Part shown: piece after piece, positions 14,251-37,139 of the stretch | Numbering within the stretch: the stretch's first letter is position 1 | Layout of the letters: every line of letters starts with the position of its first letter | Source of the DNA: Eledone cirrhosa | Lineage: Eukaryota > Mollusca > Cephalopoda > Octopoda > Eledonidae | Length of the DNA stretch: 64,000 bases | Direction: 5' to 3' | Assembly: GCA_964016885.1 (NCBI GenBank) | Contig: OZ024745.1 | Location: 45,587,272 to 45,651,271 of the forward strand | Position numbers and translations under genes: made by a program | Notes under the pieces: model-generated | Told to the model about the DNA's origin: nothing | Databases searched by the model: none | What the model saw: the letters and a program-made list of their open reading frames with translations, nothing else

Positions 14251-14578
14251 TGATCTTACAATGTTCAATGAAATAGCGATCAACATATTTGTATATATGT
14301 AAGTATGCATGTATGTATGTATATATGTATATATGTATGTATGTATGTATGTTCTGGTTTTATAATTTCACAAATGTTTTCCCAATAGAGAGAGAGCCGG
14401 TTTCTAACATAGACATAAGACTCTCTCATTGGAATTTACACAACATCAACTAGGTAGATTATGATTGCATGCATGTATGTGTAGATATGGATGTTATTGT
14501 ATGTGTGGATGTGTATGTTTTGAGTTGTATATGTGCATGTGTATATGCTTTGTATCTGTACATGTGTATATGCAGTTA

Positions 14579-15850
14579 TTAGATGCAACATTTTTGGAAT
14601 GTTTTACATATTTTTACTGTTCCATTAATGGATTGTACTTGTAATTTCATAGCTAGTTGTGTTCTCTCTGTTCCTGTGAAGCCTAGCTTCTCAAGATTTG
14701 TATTGAGGCAGTTACGCCTTGATTTGTATACGCTAGTGCCCCAATAATCATAGGCATAAATCTGAAGGTGTAATCAGGGTGGAGTATCTGCAAATTTCTC
14801 ATCAGTTCTGTATAAATATTCTCCTTTTCGCTAATCTTTGATATTATATTGGCATCTTCTGGGCAGCTAATTTCCACTACTGTGCATGCTTTCTTCTCCC
14901 TATTCCATATCATAATATCTGGTCTGTTATGCCTGCATTTTATTGGGGTTTTTACTGGAACATTCCACCAGGACTCTTTCATATTATGTACGTGGATGTC
15001 TTCCACATTGCTGTAGGTTTTAATGTGTTTATTATCGGGGCTATCCTTTTTACGGTAAATAATAGGTAAATAATACCGCAATGACATCTTTGGACAGCTG
15101 CTGATGACATGGGTGATATCCTCGATGTTAGTTCTGCAGAGTCTGCACTTGTTATCACATCTAGGTGTTTTGCCTGCATCCCTATCTCTTTTATAAATCA
15201 GGTATTTCGTGTTAATCTGTTCTTGGATTGCAAAATCGTATCCTTCAAAGTGGGAGCAAATATAGGGGTTGTTGGTCCAAGATAGACTACTTTCCTTATC
15301 TATATTACTCTCACTCTGGAGCTTCCTGGCAACATATCCATGCATGATTTTTTGCTGATAAGCATGCAGTTTTTCATCCATGGATTCACTGCAATACTGC
15401 TGAGCGACTTCCCTGGGTGTGAGTTTTTGATTATCACACAGGGAATATCTCTCAAGGAATTCCTTCCGACTTTCATAATTTTATCTGTTTCATGCAGATA
15501 GACTTGCTCGAGAGACAGGCTCCTACCCTTCGAGGTTCGTAGATGTTGTCGGAGGGATATGAGGCGACATTCAAATGCTGTCTGGACTGATGTTAGGCCT
15601 CTGCCTCCCTGCTTACGTTTCAAGTAAAGGCGGTCTATGTCACTGTTGATGTGGAAGTTTCCGGTGTTGTTCAGTATTTTTCGAGTTCCAACATCAACTG
15701 CTCAGATTTCGTCTATCGTCCAATTGAGTATTCCAAACGTTGGTGTTTGGACAGGTATAGCAAACACGTTTGTGAGTCACTGTTTTGTTTTGCGCAGTGA
15801 GTTCCGATGACCAAATCTTTCTTAATCGGGTGTAATATTTCCTGGTTACG
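14579..15850 (-). pseudogene. Non-LTR retrotransposon C-terminus with restriction-like endonuclease (R2/R4/NeSL type)
   Basis: On the minus strand several frames join into the 3' end of an R2-like ORF. The thumb region begins YYTRLRKIWSSELTAQNK at 15847-15790. It shifts frame to FAIPVQTPTFGILNWTIDEI, has an in-frame TGA near 15706, and continues VGTRKIL...RLYLKRKQGGRGL. A one-base loss in an A run near 15427 shifts to the open frame 15381-14683. This holds the knuckle CRLC..(x)..H....CP and the nuclease motif RPDIMIWN...VVEISCP (PD-D/E-x-K family). A second shift near 14705 leads to LNTNLEKLGFTG and the natural stop at 14579-14581. The polymerase catalytic region is absent (5' truncation at a (TGTA)n microsatellite). 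Not functional. Confidence 0.88.
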
Positions 15851-15922
15851 CGTGTATGTATGTATGTATGTATGTATGTATGTATGTATGTATGTATGTA
15901 TGTATGTATGTATGTATGTATG
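15850..15922 (+). repeat. (TGTA)n tetranucleotide microsatellite
   Basis: About 18 units, uninterrupted. Marks the truncated 5' end of the R2-like remnant. Confidence 0.97.
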
Positions 15923-16162
15923 CGTTCGCATGAATGTGACCGTAAGTGTACAGGTATTCAGGTCATAGACGATGAAATACAAAACAGTTTATATAATTGT
16001 ACAACGCCTAAATTATAGGGAGTTAATCCAGATCCGAATGTTGTATATTCGTATAGTGAAGTTTCACGAAATTCACTAAGTCACGCATCTTCAGTTTTGA
16101 GGATGAATATTTGCTGATTACTTCATGTAAGTGTCTCAAAGTATTTCATTATTTTATTACAG

Positions 16163-20948
<4,786 letters not shown>

Positions 20949-21074
20949 AGAAGTACTCCTGAATATAATGAAATGATGTAATTATATAAAGCTATCGCGC
21001 ATAACATCCTCACTCCTCGACACACTCATAAAACGCTCAGATGCATACACATACAAATACGGATATATACATAT

Positions 21075-21150
<76 letters not shown>

Positions 21151-21265
21151 CACACATATATGTATGTATTTATATATGTAAATATCTATATTTGAATGCA
21201 TATATATGTATATATATATATATGTGTGTGTATATATGCATATATATATGTGTGTGTATAGATGA

Positions 21266-21310
<45 letters not shown>

Positions 21311-21954
21311 CGTATATGTGTGTGTGATTTCAGATGATTTGACACAGAATATTGGGACTTGAGCACAAAATGAACAGGCTGCGTCAGTAGTACAGGGATT
21401 TGCGTAATGGATTAAAAAGGCATAAATCTCGAAGGCAAACTGCTGTTTATTAATCAACGAAATTCCTTTAATGATTTATGTCTGTCAATTATCATGTTTC
21501 TGTCTGTATCAGTTTCAATTTCATGCGAACGTCACAACAATCACAGATTATCTTAGTACTATATACTTTCTGCTGACACAATCATTCCTAACAATAAAAC
21601 ACAAGTCTCTACTAACAAAAAGAAAATAGACCACACTCAACCCAATTACCTAGGGAAATAAAGTTAAAAATGAATACACACCAAAAAAAAAACCTTCGAA
21701 CCAGAGACCTTTCGACGGAATATGTGTTATTAAAAAAAAATTCCTCAATGATCCTCCCAACAAAATCTCGAACATACCTTTATTGGACAGTAATACATTA
21801 AAGGTTGTATTTTTTTTATTGAATAAGAATACTATTAGTATAAAAATTCTGATGTGAAAATATGTACGTAATATTAAAAAGCAAGATATCTTAATGAAAA
21901 TTTAAGCACATTTTAAACGCGAAGAGAGAAGTATTAGTAGCTATCTCTATATGT
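20949..21954 (+). other. Presumed 3' UTR and downstream flank of the RTK gene; microsatellites
   Basis: After the stop codon the sequence returns to AT-rich. It holds a (CA)n/(TA)n block at 21073-21150 and mixed TA/TG repeats to 21330. An AATAAA occurs near 21594, but nothing shows whether it is the polyadenylation signal. No further ORF with coding character is seen. Confidence 0.4.
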
Positions 21955-23640
21955 ATAGAATAGAATTAAGCTATTATAGAGATTAACGGGATGATAAGAT
22001 GTCTAGACGAAGTCACAGAATTCCTGTTTTCCCCACATCATCAGGTATAAAACGCAATGCACTTCATCGGTTAGGTTCCTATGGCCAAACCAACCGAGGA
22101 GATTCAAGCACTCAATGATTGGATTGCGTCACTGTAGAATCGTACAATATAAATGGAAATGTCCAGGGTGAAGTTTGGATTGTTAGAATGTCCTCCACAA
22201 CTTATTGCAAACAGCAACAACACCATTTGAGGTGATATTGTTTAACAGCGGCTAGAATAGGGTGCACACATGCATACGTACACGTTCAGACAAACATCTC
22301 CGTACATATTGATATTGTCATACATCCCTGGGGCCACTATGTCTAGTCGATAAGATACTAAAAGTAAGATAAACTCTATTATGTGATATGACTGGCAGTA
22401 GGATAGACTAACTTACATTGAATTAAAATAAGGTCAAAATCAATAGACTAAATTAGAATAAAATGAAATAAAATAAATTGGGATAATACGAAAGCTAAAT
22501 AAAAATGCACATAGTGTAAATTAAATTAAGATAACGAACAATAAATTAAAGAACAGAAAAGTAATTAATAATAAGTAAAGAAATACATAAGAGATATATC
22601 GAATATGGAAATAGGGAGAGAGAATTAATGTAGTCGGAAGGTAAAAATGGAAGATAAAAATAAAAAAAGGATAAAGATCATATAGGCATAAAGAATTCAT
22701 AAGCATGAAGACAAAGGGTTTGAGAATCTTATATTTCCATCATTCTTCCCTGTCAACATGTGGTAATGGTAGTAGTGGAGTGTGGGAGACGGAGGCAGTG
22801 ACAGCAGGAGTTTGGTTCCATTCTGTTTGGACCTGGTGTATACGTGTATATTTATTTACCTCACCACATTGATGCTTATAGTTTTTGTAAGTACACAGAG
22901 AAAAGCTCCTTTACCATCCTCCGGGGTAACGCCTTTTCCATTCTGTCCGCTGGGGCTGTGGCGAGGCCAGCTCGTGATACCCCATTTGCTCACCAGGGGA
23001 GGGCGAGAGAGATGGAGGCGATGACAGTGGGAGTTCGGCTCTTCCACGTTCGGACCATATCCTTGTGGTTGTGTTTATTATCTTTATTAACGTTATTCTT
23101 TAAAGTAACAAGTTTCTCTTCCCATACCTACTAGATACTTCACCCCTATCACTAGGTGCCGATAAAAGTGATCGGGGTGGGGGAAATAACGGTAAAACAG
23201 ATGTTGGATAAAGGATGTAACTTAAAATGATATCATTTAATGCATTTAGAGTTTAACGACAATAGAATCTAGCAAATCTAGAGCTTAACAGGATTATTAA
23301 ATGTCTAGGCAAAGGCACAGAAGACCTGTAATCCTCCACATTAGATTGATATCACAATGCAGCTTCCACTGGCCAAACCATCCGAAATTCAAGCAATGAG
23401 CGGATTGCGTCAGAGTGGAATGTTGCGATATAAATGGGTCTGATCAAGGTAACGTTTGGATTGTCCGAAAGTCCTCCACATCTCTGGGGCCACTATGTCT
23501 CACCGATAAAATTCTAAAGGTAAAAGATAAAATCTAATATGTGATGAGGACGTTAGTAAGATGGACTAACTGAAGGAAAATTAAAATGAGATCAAAATTG
23601 TAAATTCAAAGATTAAAATAGGTTAAAACGAAATAAAAAA
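21955..23640. repeat. Direct repeat pair of an unclassified element
   Basis: 21955-22490 and 23270-23640 share ATGTCTAG.C.AAG.CACAGAA, TGGCCAAACCA.CCGA, GGATTGCGTCA and TCTGGGGCCACTATGTCT. The first copy has CATCATCAGG, a CTGATGA box on the minus strand. Between them lies 22745-23150, itself with an internal direct repeat (GAGA.GGAGGC..TGACAG..GGAGTT at 22788 and 23010). No coding domain is seen. It may be the remains of a retroelement with two terminal copies. Confidence 0.55.
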
Positions 23641-23756
23641 ATAATAAATTAACATAAATGGGGATGAAAAGAAAAGTAAATAAATAAAAATGTATATACA
23701 AAAATTAAATTAAGATAAAATTCAATAAAATAAAAAAGTAACTAACATATATTTAT

Positions 23757-23810
<54 letters not shown>

Positions 23811-23814
<4 letters not shown>

Positions 23815-23890
23815 ATAATAAATGTGAAGACTGAAAGCAGTGATTCTTTGCTTAAAATTTAATCTGTTCTTATAATAAATATATATGTAT
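23811..23890. mobile_element. Remnant of the same PLE terminal family
   Basis: GTAATAATAAATGTGAAGACT, the element tip, is fused directly to GAAAGCAGTGATTCTTTGC and a diverged tail ending before (TA)n. It represents both ends of the 39.1 kb fold-back element with the entire middle removed. Confidence 0.7.
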
Positions 23891-23905
23891 ATATATTTAT
23901 ATATA

Positions 23906-23979
<74 letters not shown>

Positions 23980-24280
23980 CGTGGGTGGGTGTATGTGGAC
24001 GTATGCCGGCGTTTCATACCTGAAAATGAGTACCTCTATATACAAGTATATATATGTGTGTGTGTGCGCAAAAAATAAATGGAAGCAACAAAGCAACTAA
24101 TACAGTACAATGATTAAATATATAAATATAATTAATTTTTTTTGTTTAAAAAATGAAATGAACCGGTACCAACCTGAAGAAGGAAGGGAATATAGAAGTC
24201 GAGGCTAAATATTTTATTAGACAGAAATACCAGCTAAATTACAGTCCAACTTGGATTTTCTGTCTAATGAAATATGCACA

Positions 24281-24456
<176 letters not shown>

Positions 24457-24984
24457 AAATTTATAGTAATATAAATGTATTTGTGGACGTATTTAAACTC
24501 TTATAAAATGAAAGCGGAAAAGCTAGCAATGCATTCAACTTGTGCACTTATTCCTAAATATGTATACAAGCAGCTTCTGAAAAAAACTGCATCATTGTAT
24601 ACATGTTGATATATTGATATATAGTTTGTGATGACATGTTTCTTTGTGTTTATAAGTTTGCATGTATATATATTTTATTTCGAGAAATGATTAAATCCAT
24701 GTATATGTCCAAGTTAAACCGTCTACGTATATTAAGTTATGTCTTTCACGAATAGGTTATAAGCTTTATATTATTTATAAGTTAAATTATACGTGTGCGT
24801 ATTGTATTAGAGATCTTTCAGCAGTATTGATGGTGTGAGCAAACTGAATATTCTATAGGCAGGAAGAAAAACCACAGTTTCAATTTTCTACGAACGTTTA
24901 TTAACATATTTACTATTACGGCAATAACAAAAACAACAATAACTGTTTCTAACAGATACATGAAACTTGAATGGACGTGGTTTG

Positions 24985-25080
24985 TCGATTAAATTGACCC
25001 GTACTCACTGGTAATTTATTTTATCGACCGCGGATGGATAAAATATAAAGTCCTCCTTGATGGGATTTGAAGTAAGAATG
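24985..25080 (-). repeat. Octopus-type SINE fragment
   Basis: TTTATTTTATCGACCGCGGA and TGATGGGATTTGAAGTAAGA cover body and box B only. Confidence 0.7.
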
Positions 25081-25789
25081 TATTATACATTAAGACGAAA
25101 ATATGGAAATATTTAGTATCTTAAATTTTATTTCATCACATTGGCATTTTTTCTTCAGTTTAAAGCAGCACATTTAAATTATAATGCATCTATTATTGCT
25201 AATATATGTAATTAAAAGATATTACTTCGCTATTTGCAGATCAATTGTTCTGTATTGCACTTAACAATATGTCTGAACTGTAGATATTAGAAAGACGAGA
25301 TTCTGTAAATATTTATACGATACTTTTCAGTCGACATTAGTTGCGTGAGATAGATGCTACTCTATTGATTTAAATTATTTAGGAATCTTACATTAAACAG
25401 CTTCATAATTACTATTAATGTTGAATGTAATAACATAATGGTTTATAAGTACCTCAATTGAGTATTTTATACACTAACAAAATAAATTGTAAAATTGCCC
25501 CCCAAAAATGATCAGCACTAAGATAGTGGGTAACTTGATACATGATTATCCACCACTTTACATCCGTCTGAAGTTGTGTATAGTACATTGATCGTGTATT
25601 CCAGGCGTTGTGTATTGTGTTATTCCATGCCATGACCTTGATAAACTTGTGACATTTTTTTTTTTTGGTACGTTATAGTTTAATATTGTTTATTACCTTG
25701 GGTACATACTGTTCGTTCATAATAAAATATGTGTAAGTTATTTCCATGTTTAATCGGACCATTGTGTAATGTTTCAAATCACACTTTCA

Positions 25790-25980
<191 letters not shown>

Positions 25981-26340
25981 GTGTTTTGTGTTTAAGTATA
26001 TATATTTATAAATTACATGCAGCTAGTCTCCATTGATATTTTCTTTTAAAGAATCACCATTCTTTTGGTAATACATATGTTGTTGATTTCAACTGTGTAG
26101 AATTTTTCATTTGAACCGTAATACATGTGTCAATGAATGGAATTTGCGAAGATACTACTACGAAGGAATTGTAACTGAATATTGAATGGGAAGATTGATA
26201 ACACTGTAAACATAGCATTGGTTGAGAAGCTCTAACATAACATACTTGTTCTGTTTGACGCCACAATGACTAACTGAATTTTTGATTTAGGGATCTCAAA
26301 ACTGAAAATTTCTTCTGTGTGTTCTGGGATATAGATATAT

Positions 26341-26365
26341 TTTCAAGATATTTCTTCATCAGACA
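26341..26365 (-). ncRNA. Hammerhead-like motif (decayed)
   Basis: The minus strand reads CTGATGA, AGA-AATA-TCT, T, GAAA. The core boxes are canonical, but helix III and a contiguous helix I cannot be assigned with confidence. Confidence 0.3.
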
Positions 26366-26704
26366 CTTGAAAGAAATCTTAATGTCTGTCACTGTGTGTA
26401 CATATATATTCTACTGAAGATCATCTACCAGCGGAGAGCCTCTGCAGAGGTTTATGACAGATTATGATGGCTTTCTTTTTGCTATTTATCAATCGCGCCA
26501 ATCACGAGAATATATATGCATCATAAATAGCTTTGTTTACTATTCCAAATATACGCACATACAAATATAATCGAGGTGCTCCTGTTGCAACGGCTAAATT
26601 ATGCATAATAGAAATATCAATTTATCAATATTTCTAAGAACAAATATTCAAATGTCATATCATATATATATATATATATATATATACAACTTATATAATG
26701 GGTG

Positions 26705-26739
<35 letters not shown>

Positions 26740-27159
26740 TTCTTGTATATGTGTGTATCTGTGTGTATACTCATATTTTTATATGTGTTCTTTCGTATGC
26801 TTGCATTCATATCTGCAAGCATACAATGTTATGATGGAAAATAAACTTCTGTTCACAGCGGCCTAAATATCTCTGCTCATATTTATTTATCTACAAACCT
26901 GCTTCCTACAAATAGATTACAATAATTGACAACCTGGTAACCTATGTGTGACGTTAACCCACGTCTGCAATAATATTTAAAAGAAAAAAAAAAACAATTA
27001 AGAAAATGAAAATGTGAAGAACTGAAGGAACAATTCAAATAAAAACAACACATTCACTAACACATTCAAAGACGCACAAAAACAAAACAAACACCAATAC
27101 ACCAAAAACATATGAACCGAATTCTTATCTGAAAAAAACAAAAACAGATTATGATAAGA

Positions 27160-27160
27160 A

Positions 27161-27222
<62 letters not shown>
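27160..27222 (+). repeat. (ATT)n trinucleotide microsatellite
   Basis: About 20 perfect ATT units. Confidence 0.97.
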
Positions 27223-27224
<2 letters not shown>

Positions 27225-27769
27225 GATTTGGTATGTTCGTTCTGTTCCTTATAAAAAAATATGACGTAAATTGAAGTTATTTTTCATCGTTTTAACAAAT
27301 GTGGGTGAATTCCCTTTCAGCTTTAATTTATATAATTCAAGAAAATGAGATTTTGAGATAATAATTTTACTCCAATCACTTGCGAGTATTGACTATTGTA
27401 GACCCGAGAGAATAATAGCGTATATCATCACAGAGTTGTTCAATTTTGACGAATAAGACTTTGTTCTCTACTGCTTTTCTTTCTTTGTTTTCAATATATG
27501 AAGAACTAAAGTGAGTGTACAATATACAAAAAGGATGAATGGGCTAACATTTGTGCATAATGAAAAAAGAAATATTGAATTACTATTTCATGCTTTTTAG
27601 CGTCTAGGTGCGAGTTCAAACGGAACCTTACCGGCTTCATTCTCACCGGTTACGGTGGAACTAGAGAAGAGAGACCATGAACAAGATATTTACCCAAACC
27701 AGACTAACCCTTTAAAACATATTTCAAAATGGCAAAGTTGAATATTTCTGCTGGAAAAGGCTTGAATAG

Positions 27770-27960
27770 TACAGAAATCGATGAATCTGTCAGTTTCGAC
27801 AATATGTGTCCCAGTTACTTGACCATCGGAATATCCTGCATATGAAATTAACATATAAGTGGCTGAGCTTTCCACACGCACGTAAGATTTAAATTGTCGC
27901 AATAAGTGACAAAACGCAGATTTACAGTCGATCTGACGAGCTTCCAAACAGTTTCCATCC
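27770..27960 (-). repeat. SINE body fragment, related to 61.1 kb
   Basis: The minus strand gives AGCTCAGCCACTTATATGTT, AATTTCATATGCAGG and TTCCGATGGTCAAGTAACTG, collinear with 61205-61280. The open frame across it is fortuitous. Confidence 0.5.
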
Positions 27961-28583
27961 ACCCAATTCCAATCACAGGGTTAGGGTCGACCAAAGTGTA
28001 TAGTAAAAGTGTATAGTAAAGGAAAATAAAGAAGGATTGAACGTTGGCCGAAGGATTGAACGTTGTAAAAAAGTTTCATTAACAAATCGGGCCATGATAC
28101 TTCCAAATTACTGAAATGGGACAGCTGCAAAATACGTCAATAATGATTGCAACATAGTTTAATATTCTGAAAGATTATCAAGTCTAAAACAAAACTATCA
28201 AACATACAAAAATTTCTTTCGGTGCAAATTCTATCAAAATAAATAAGTAAATAAATATATAAATAAAAAATATTTTCTATTTTTAACATTATTAGCTGCG
28301 AAATGGAATGAAATTATGAAAAACATTAAATATCAATATCTAAACTACACATAATTATTGATAACTTTTTACGCACATTGCAATATATCAATTAAGGAAA
28401 CGAACTACATTATTAGCATGCTGTTAAAAATACATTAATCAAGGATTTTATGATACTTTATAGTTTTGAATATCATAATGAGAAGATGATAGTGTGCGAT
28501 GTATACATACACACATAGAGACAAATGTATATATATATATATATATATATATCCTAACTCGTGTGCTTCTTCTCCACATTTTA

Positions 28584-28625
<42 letters not shown>

Positions 28626-28749
28626 TCCTCATCATTGTCATTGTTATCACAATCAAACATTCCTGACAAGTTCTCTCCACAATTCACGATTTCCCATTGC
28701 TCCCTCAAATGCTCCCTACTGAGATTTATATCGTCTGAGAGTTGAAGGA

Positions 28750-29884
28750 AACCCTCCTAGTCTTTCAGAATCTCGATATTATCACCAGGAAAGAGAACTT
28801 GAACGTCGGTTTTTATGTCGAGTACATTTAAAGCAGAAACTATGCCATTAGGTATTCCATATGCAACTAGGAGTGACATAAGTTTTCCTATATGGATACA
28901 GTCAAAAGCCTTTCTGAAGTCAATATAAGTTAGTACGACTTTCAGATTCATTGATCTGACTGCCTTTTAGTAGTCTTTGCTCTGTCGATATTAGTGAGAT
29001 ATTCGATCTATTCTGTCTGAAACGATTTTGATTTATTCTGAATTTTGCGTCTAGATGTGCTCTTATTCTGTTTACCAGCATTCTGTTATAGATTTTAACT
29101 ACTGACAAAATAATTCCTCTGTAATTTGCTGTATATCACAGGTCACACTTATTGGGACAAGACACTATTCTTCCTTTTCTCTAGATTTCCGGTACATCTT
29201 CTTTGAGGGTCTTTTGGCAGTTCATCGATCATGCATATTTTCCATGCTTCTGTTGGTATATTATCCAAGACTGTAGCTTTGTGGTTTTGTGTCGACTTGA
29301 TTGCAAAATCGACTTCCTTGTAAAATCACCAACATCATCAATAAGCAGTGGTTCAGATACTTTGCCAATATTTCTTTCAGCTATCAAGGGAGATTGTCCA
29401 AGTAACTTAGCAAAATGGTCCTTCCACAATTTTGCTTTTACTCGGAGCTTTCAGTTTTTATCTTACCTTGTTTGGATTTCTTTCCGTCAGTTATTTCATT
29501 GATAACACTTCATGCACGCTTAGTTTTTCGATTTAAGTAAACATTATGCAGTAGTTATAATTTTCCTCTAATATAGCTTTCTTGTTCTATGTTTTAAGTA
29601 TTATCCTGATTCTATTTAGCTTAAAGTATAGGCTGTTTGTTTCATTCAGTCCAATTAAGTATTTTTTAAATCTTTCCTTTTAATTACTACTCAGGGGTGG
29701 CGGAAGCATCTCTGAATATGGAATGGAGGGGGGTGGGGGGCAAATCTGCCCAATTTAGTGTGCTATAATCACTTTATAATTAACGTACTTGGACTCAAAT
29801 TTCTGATCATTTTAGAGTGCAAAGAGCTAAACTTAATTGAGCAAATTTCTAACCTCCTCAAGTCAGAAATGCTTCCACCATCGT

Positions 29885-29933
<49 letters not shown>

Positions 29934-30930
29934 TCTCTGGTCCAAAATAATAGTGGGGTTGGACATTTGCTTAAATTCTTATAATCGCGGGGGTCGGGGA
30001 AGTCGGTAGTTGTATTGTGTACGTTCGTACATATGGGATTTCTTGTAATGTTCTTTTTTTTTGTCATATATAATGTTTTTTAATGTAAAATCAAATTATT
30101 ATTAGATTCTCCACCTGCTGTATCAATATGAATCACTTACAATAACATTTTGCCGGAGATAGATTAGCAAACTCTAATAAGCGTGGAAGGTCGTGGGTGG
30201 AATAAAAAGGGGGTGGGTTGGAAAAATCCGAAAAATTAATAAGTAGGCGGAGGGGGGTGATTATTTAAAACCTGAAAGTACTTGATCTGTTTCTGAATAC
30301 ACATACGAGCAATTGGCAAATAGTGATGTGTGGAGAAAAAGTTATGACATGGCAAAAACATTTACTATCAAGGTTAACATAATATATTATCAAATAACAA
30401 CCAAGACATAAAAAACTTCGATATGCGATAAACATAACATGTACAATCTTTTCGTTGGGGTTAGGTTATATTTTGGGACTTTATGTTCCAAACCTGAATG
30501 TTCATTACAAACATTTTCAGCAATCTCTAATTCTGCAGTATTTGTAGGACTCTAACAACAGATTATGGTTAGCTCTGGATTTACATTGAAAGTTGCCATC
30601 ATTATTCTTTGTGTTATGGAGTCAATAGTAAGCAACGATTCCTGCCCTTTAGGACCTAAAATCATGTCCATTCCTCCAATAGTTGAATTATTTTGAGCCT
30701 TCTCAGCTGAACTAGACACAAGATTCCAGCCTTTTCTTAAATCATGATATTTTATTATAGCATCGCGATGGTAATAACGATGTTCATCTGCACGTGTAAC
30801 TCCAAGTTTGTAAAGTCCGCAGAGTGTTGTAAGTTCCTTCAATCTCCTAGTGTTATTTAGGGTTCTAGTGTTGAAAGAAGTTATATTTATAAATATCTTG
30901 CATTTCAGTAGATATCCAGTTACCAATGTT
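28750..30930 (-). pseudogene. LINE remnant with APE endonuclease and RT fragments
   Basis: From 30926 the minus strand encodes ITSFNTRTLN...GWNLVSSSAEKAQN...SITQRIMMATFN...TIICC, the start of an APE endonuclease. After a degenerate stretch, 29700-29230 gives YVNRKTKRA, INEITDGKKSKQ and LWKDHFAKLLG, the linker. 29108-28757 gives KIYNRMLVNRIRAHLD, RINQNRF and the RT motif-A region YIDFRKAFDCIH, with YGIPNGIVSAL. Stops, shifts and a (TA)n insertion at 29886 break it. The YADD box and the 3' end are missing. Confidence 0.82.
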
Positions 30931-35349
<4,419 letters not shown>

Positions 35350-35548
35350 CTTTAAGTACAAGGCCTGATATTTCGGGGTTAGGTGAATGTTGATTATACT
35401 AACACAAGAAATATATTGTTACTTTATTTTATCTAAGAAGAATTAAAGACAAATTTACCTCGGCGGGATTTGAACTCAGAAGGTAAAGATTGACAACGAA
35501 TACCACAAGGCCTTCATTCAGTGCAACGCTCTAACGATTCTGCCTCAC
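35350..35548 (-). repeat. Octopus-type SINE, diverged
   Basis: TTACTTTATTTTATCTAAG, CCTCGGCGGGATTTGAACTC and an AACGCTCTAACGATTCTGCC head. The tail carries a small insertion. Confidence 0.75.
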
Positions 35549-36109
35549 ATATAAATATACTATTATAATATATTATACTATTCATAATGAACACATATCT
35601 ATCACACGATGTATGAGATACTAGGCCGTCGCATATGTGTTAGAAAACCGTTTCATTTCACATATAGAAAATAACTTTTCAGGAGAAAGCCATATCGTAT
35701 ATGCCTACATTAAGAACAATTCTAGGTTATAGCTAATTATGAACCTGGGCAACGTCGGGTACTTTGCTAGTACATTTTAAAATTATCTTATGCCTGTGAT
35801 TTTATCAATCCCAGTTCTTTCTTTATAATAAATACAATTAAGGTTATCGTTTACATTGTAAACAGTCTACACAAACATTTGTCTAAATGAACTAATTACA
35901 GTTTCATTTAGGATTTATCTTTTACATATAAACATTTAGTTGAGATATATAAACAAAAACACAAATGAGACAAAGTGTCATTTAACCCTTTTAATACCAA
36001 ACCGCTTGAACCCGCCCCTGGTTATATGATACCCAACTGTTTGTGTTAAATTACTTGTATTGAACTAAAACCTTCCATCATAATTCTCTCTCTCTCTCTC
36101 TGTATGTAT

Positions 36110-36227
<118 letters not shown>

Positions 36228-36239
36228 CTATATGTATAT

Positions 36240-36272
<33 letters not shown>

Positions 36273-36325
36273 GATATATTTATGTTTATATATGTATATA
36301 TGTATATATATGTATATATACGTGT

Positions 36326-36722
36326 GTATAATGGTAGCTATGGGGCTTCCATAGGCGGTATCCCAAAATTAGCACTCAATATTCATACAGAGCAGAGTGT
36401 GGATAGTATAAAAAAACGAAAAATCATTGATGCATCTGGACTCAGTTTAATGCGTGTTACAATTGTTTCGCCGGCAGGTAGCTCGAGACATGATCACTGT
36501 ATGGATCTGGCTGATTCTACGCCTGCAGGTTGCTTCAGACACGGTAGTTCGTTCGGAGCAAATTTTGTCACGAACGACCCGTGTCCTAAGGAACCTGCAG
36601 GCGTAGAATCAGCCAGATCCATACAGTGATCATGTCTCGAGCTACCTGCCGGCGAAACAATTGTAACACGCATTAAACTGAGTCCAGATGCATCACTGAT
36701 TTTTCGTTTTTTTATACTATAT
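36326..36722. mobile_element. Fold-back element with nested hairpin
   Basis: A head (36330-36400) precedes arms 36402-36531 and 36590-36720, near-perfect complements with CGCCGGCAGGTAGCTCGAGA and GCCTGCAGGTT. The about 58-base loop contains a second hairpin (GACACGG...CCGTGTC). The head matches that of the element at 45.6 kb (GAGCACTC/AGCACTC, AGAGCAGAGT). The right arm ends GCGAAACAATTGTAACA, the hammerhead 3' box, but a canonical CTGANGA box is not seen. Confidence 0.9.
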
Positions 36723-36787
36723 ATGTATATATATATATATATGTATATATGTATATATATATATATGTTTATATATATATATATATA

Positions 36788-36841
<54 letters not shown>

Positions 36842-36907
36842 TATATATATGTATATATATGTATATGTATATATATATATATGTGTATATATATATATAT
36901 ATACGAG

Positions 36908-36950
<43 letters not shown>

Positions 36951-36951
<1 letters not shown>

Positions 36952-37053
36952 GAGGTGTGTCAGAAAAGTTCCAGGACTGATGTCACAAAAGATTTATTTC
37001 AAACCCAAACTTCACACTAAGAGTTTTCTCCTTCAAAGTAATCCCCCTGGAGT
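36951..37053 (+). repeat. Mariner left terminal inverted repeat
   Basis: About 103 bases, complementary to 38135-38236. The outermost ten bases (CGAGGTGTGT) also occur alone at 36904-36913, separated from the element by (TA)n. Confidence 0.93.
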
Positions 37054-37139
37054 ATGTAACTGTAATCTTAGCACTCTGCAGCGATCAAGCTTTTTTCTTC
37101 ATAATTTTATATACATGTCCTGTTTCAGGTCGTCAAGCA

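Noticed and set aside
14683..15381. 232-codon ORF as a host zinc-finger gene
   Set aside because: The knuckle plus RPD...VEISCP nuclease and the upstream GGRGL frame show it is the C-terminus of an R2-like retrotransposon.
15840..15925. Regular short repeat that could suggest a CRISPR array
   Set aside because: It is a (TGTA)n microsatellite with no spacers, in a eukaryotic genome.
24173..24272. CCTGAAGAAGGAAGG...GAAGTCG string and nearby hairpin as a hammerhead
   Set aside because: GAAA is missing (GAAG), helix II cannot be drawn and helix I is absent. Only the ATTAGACAGAAA hairpin is real.
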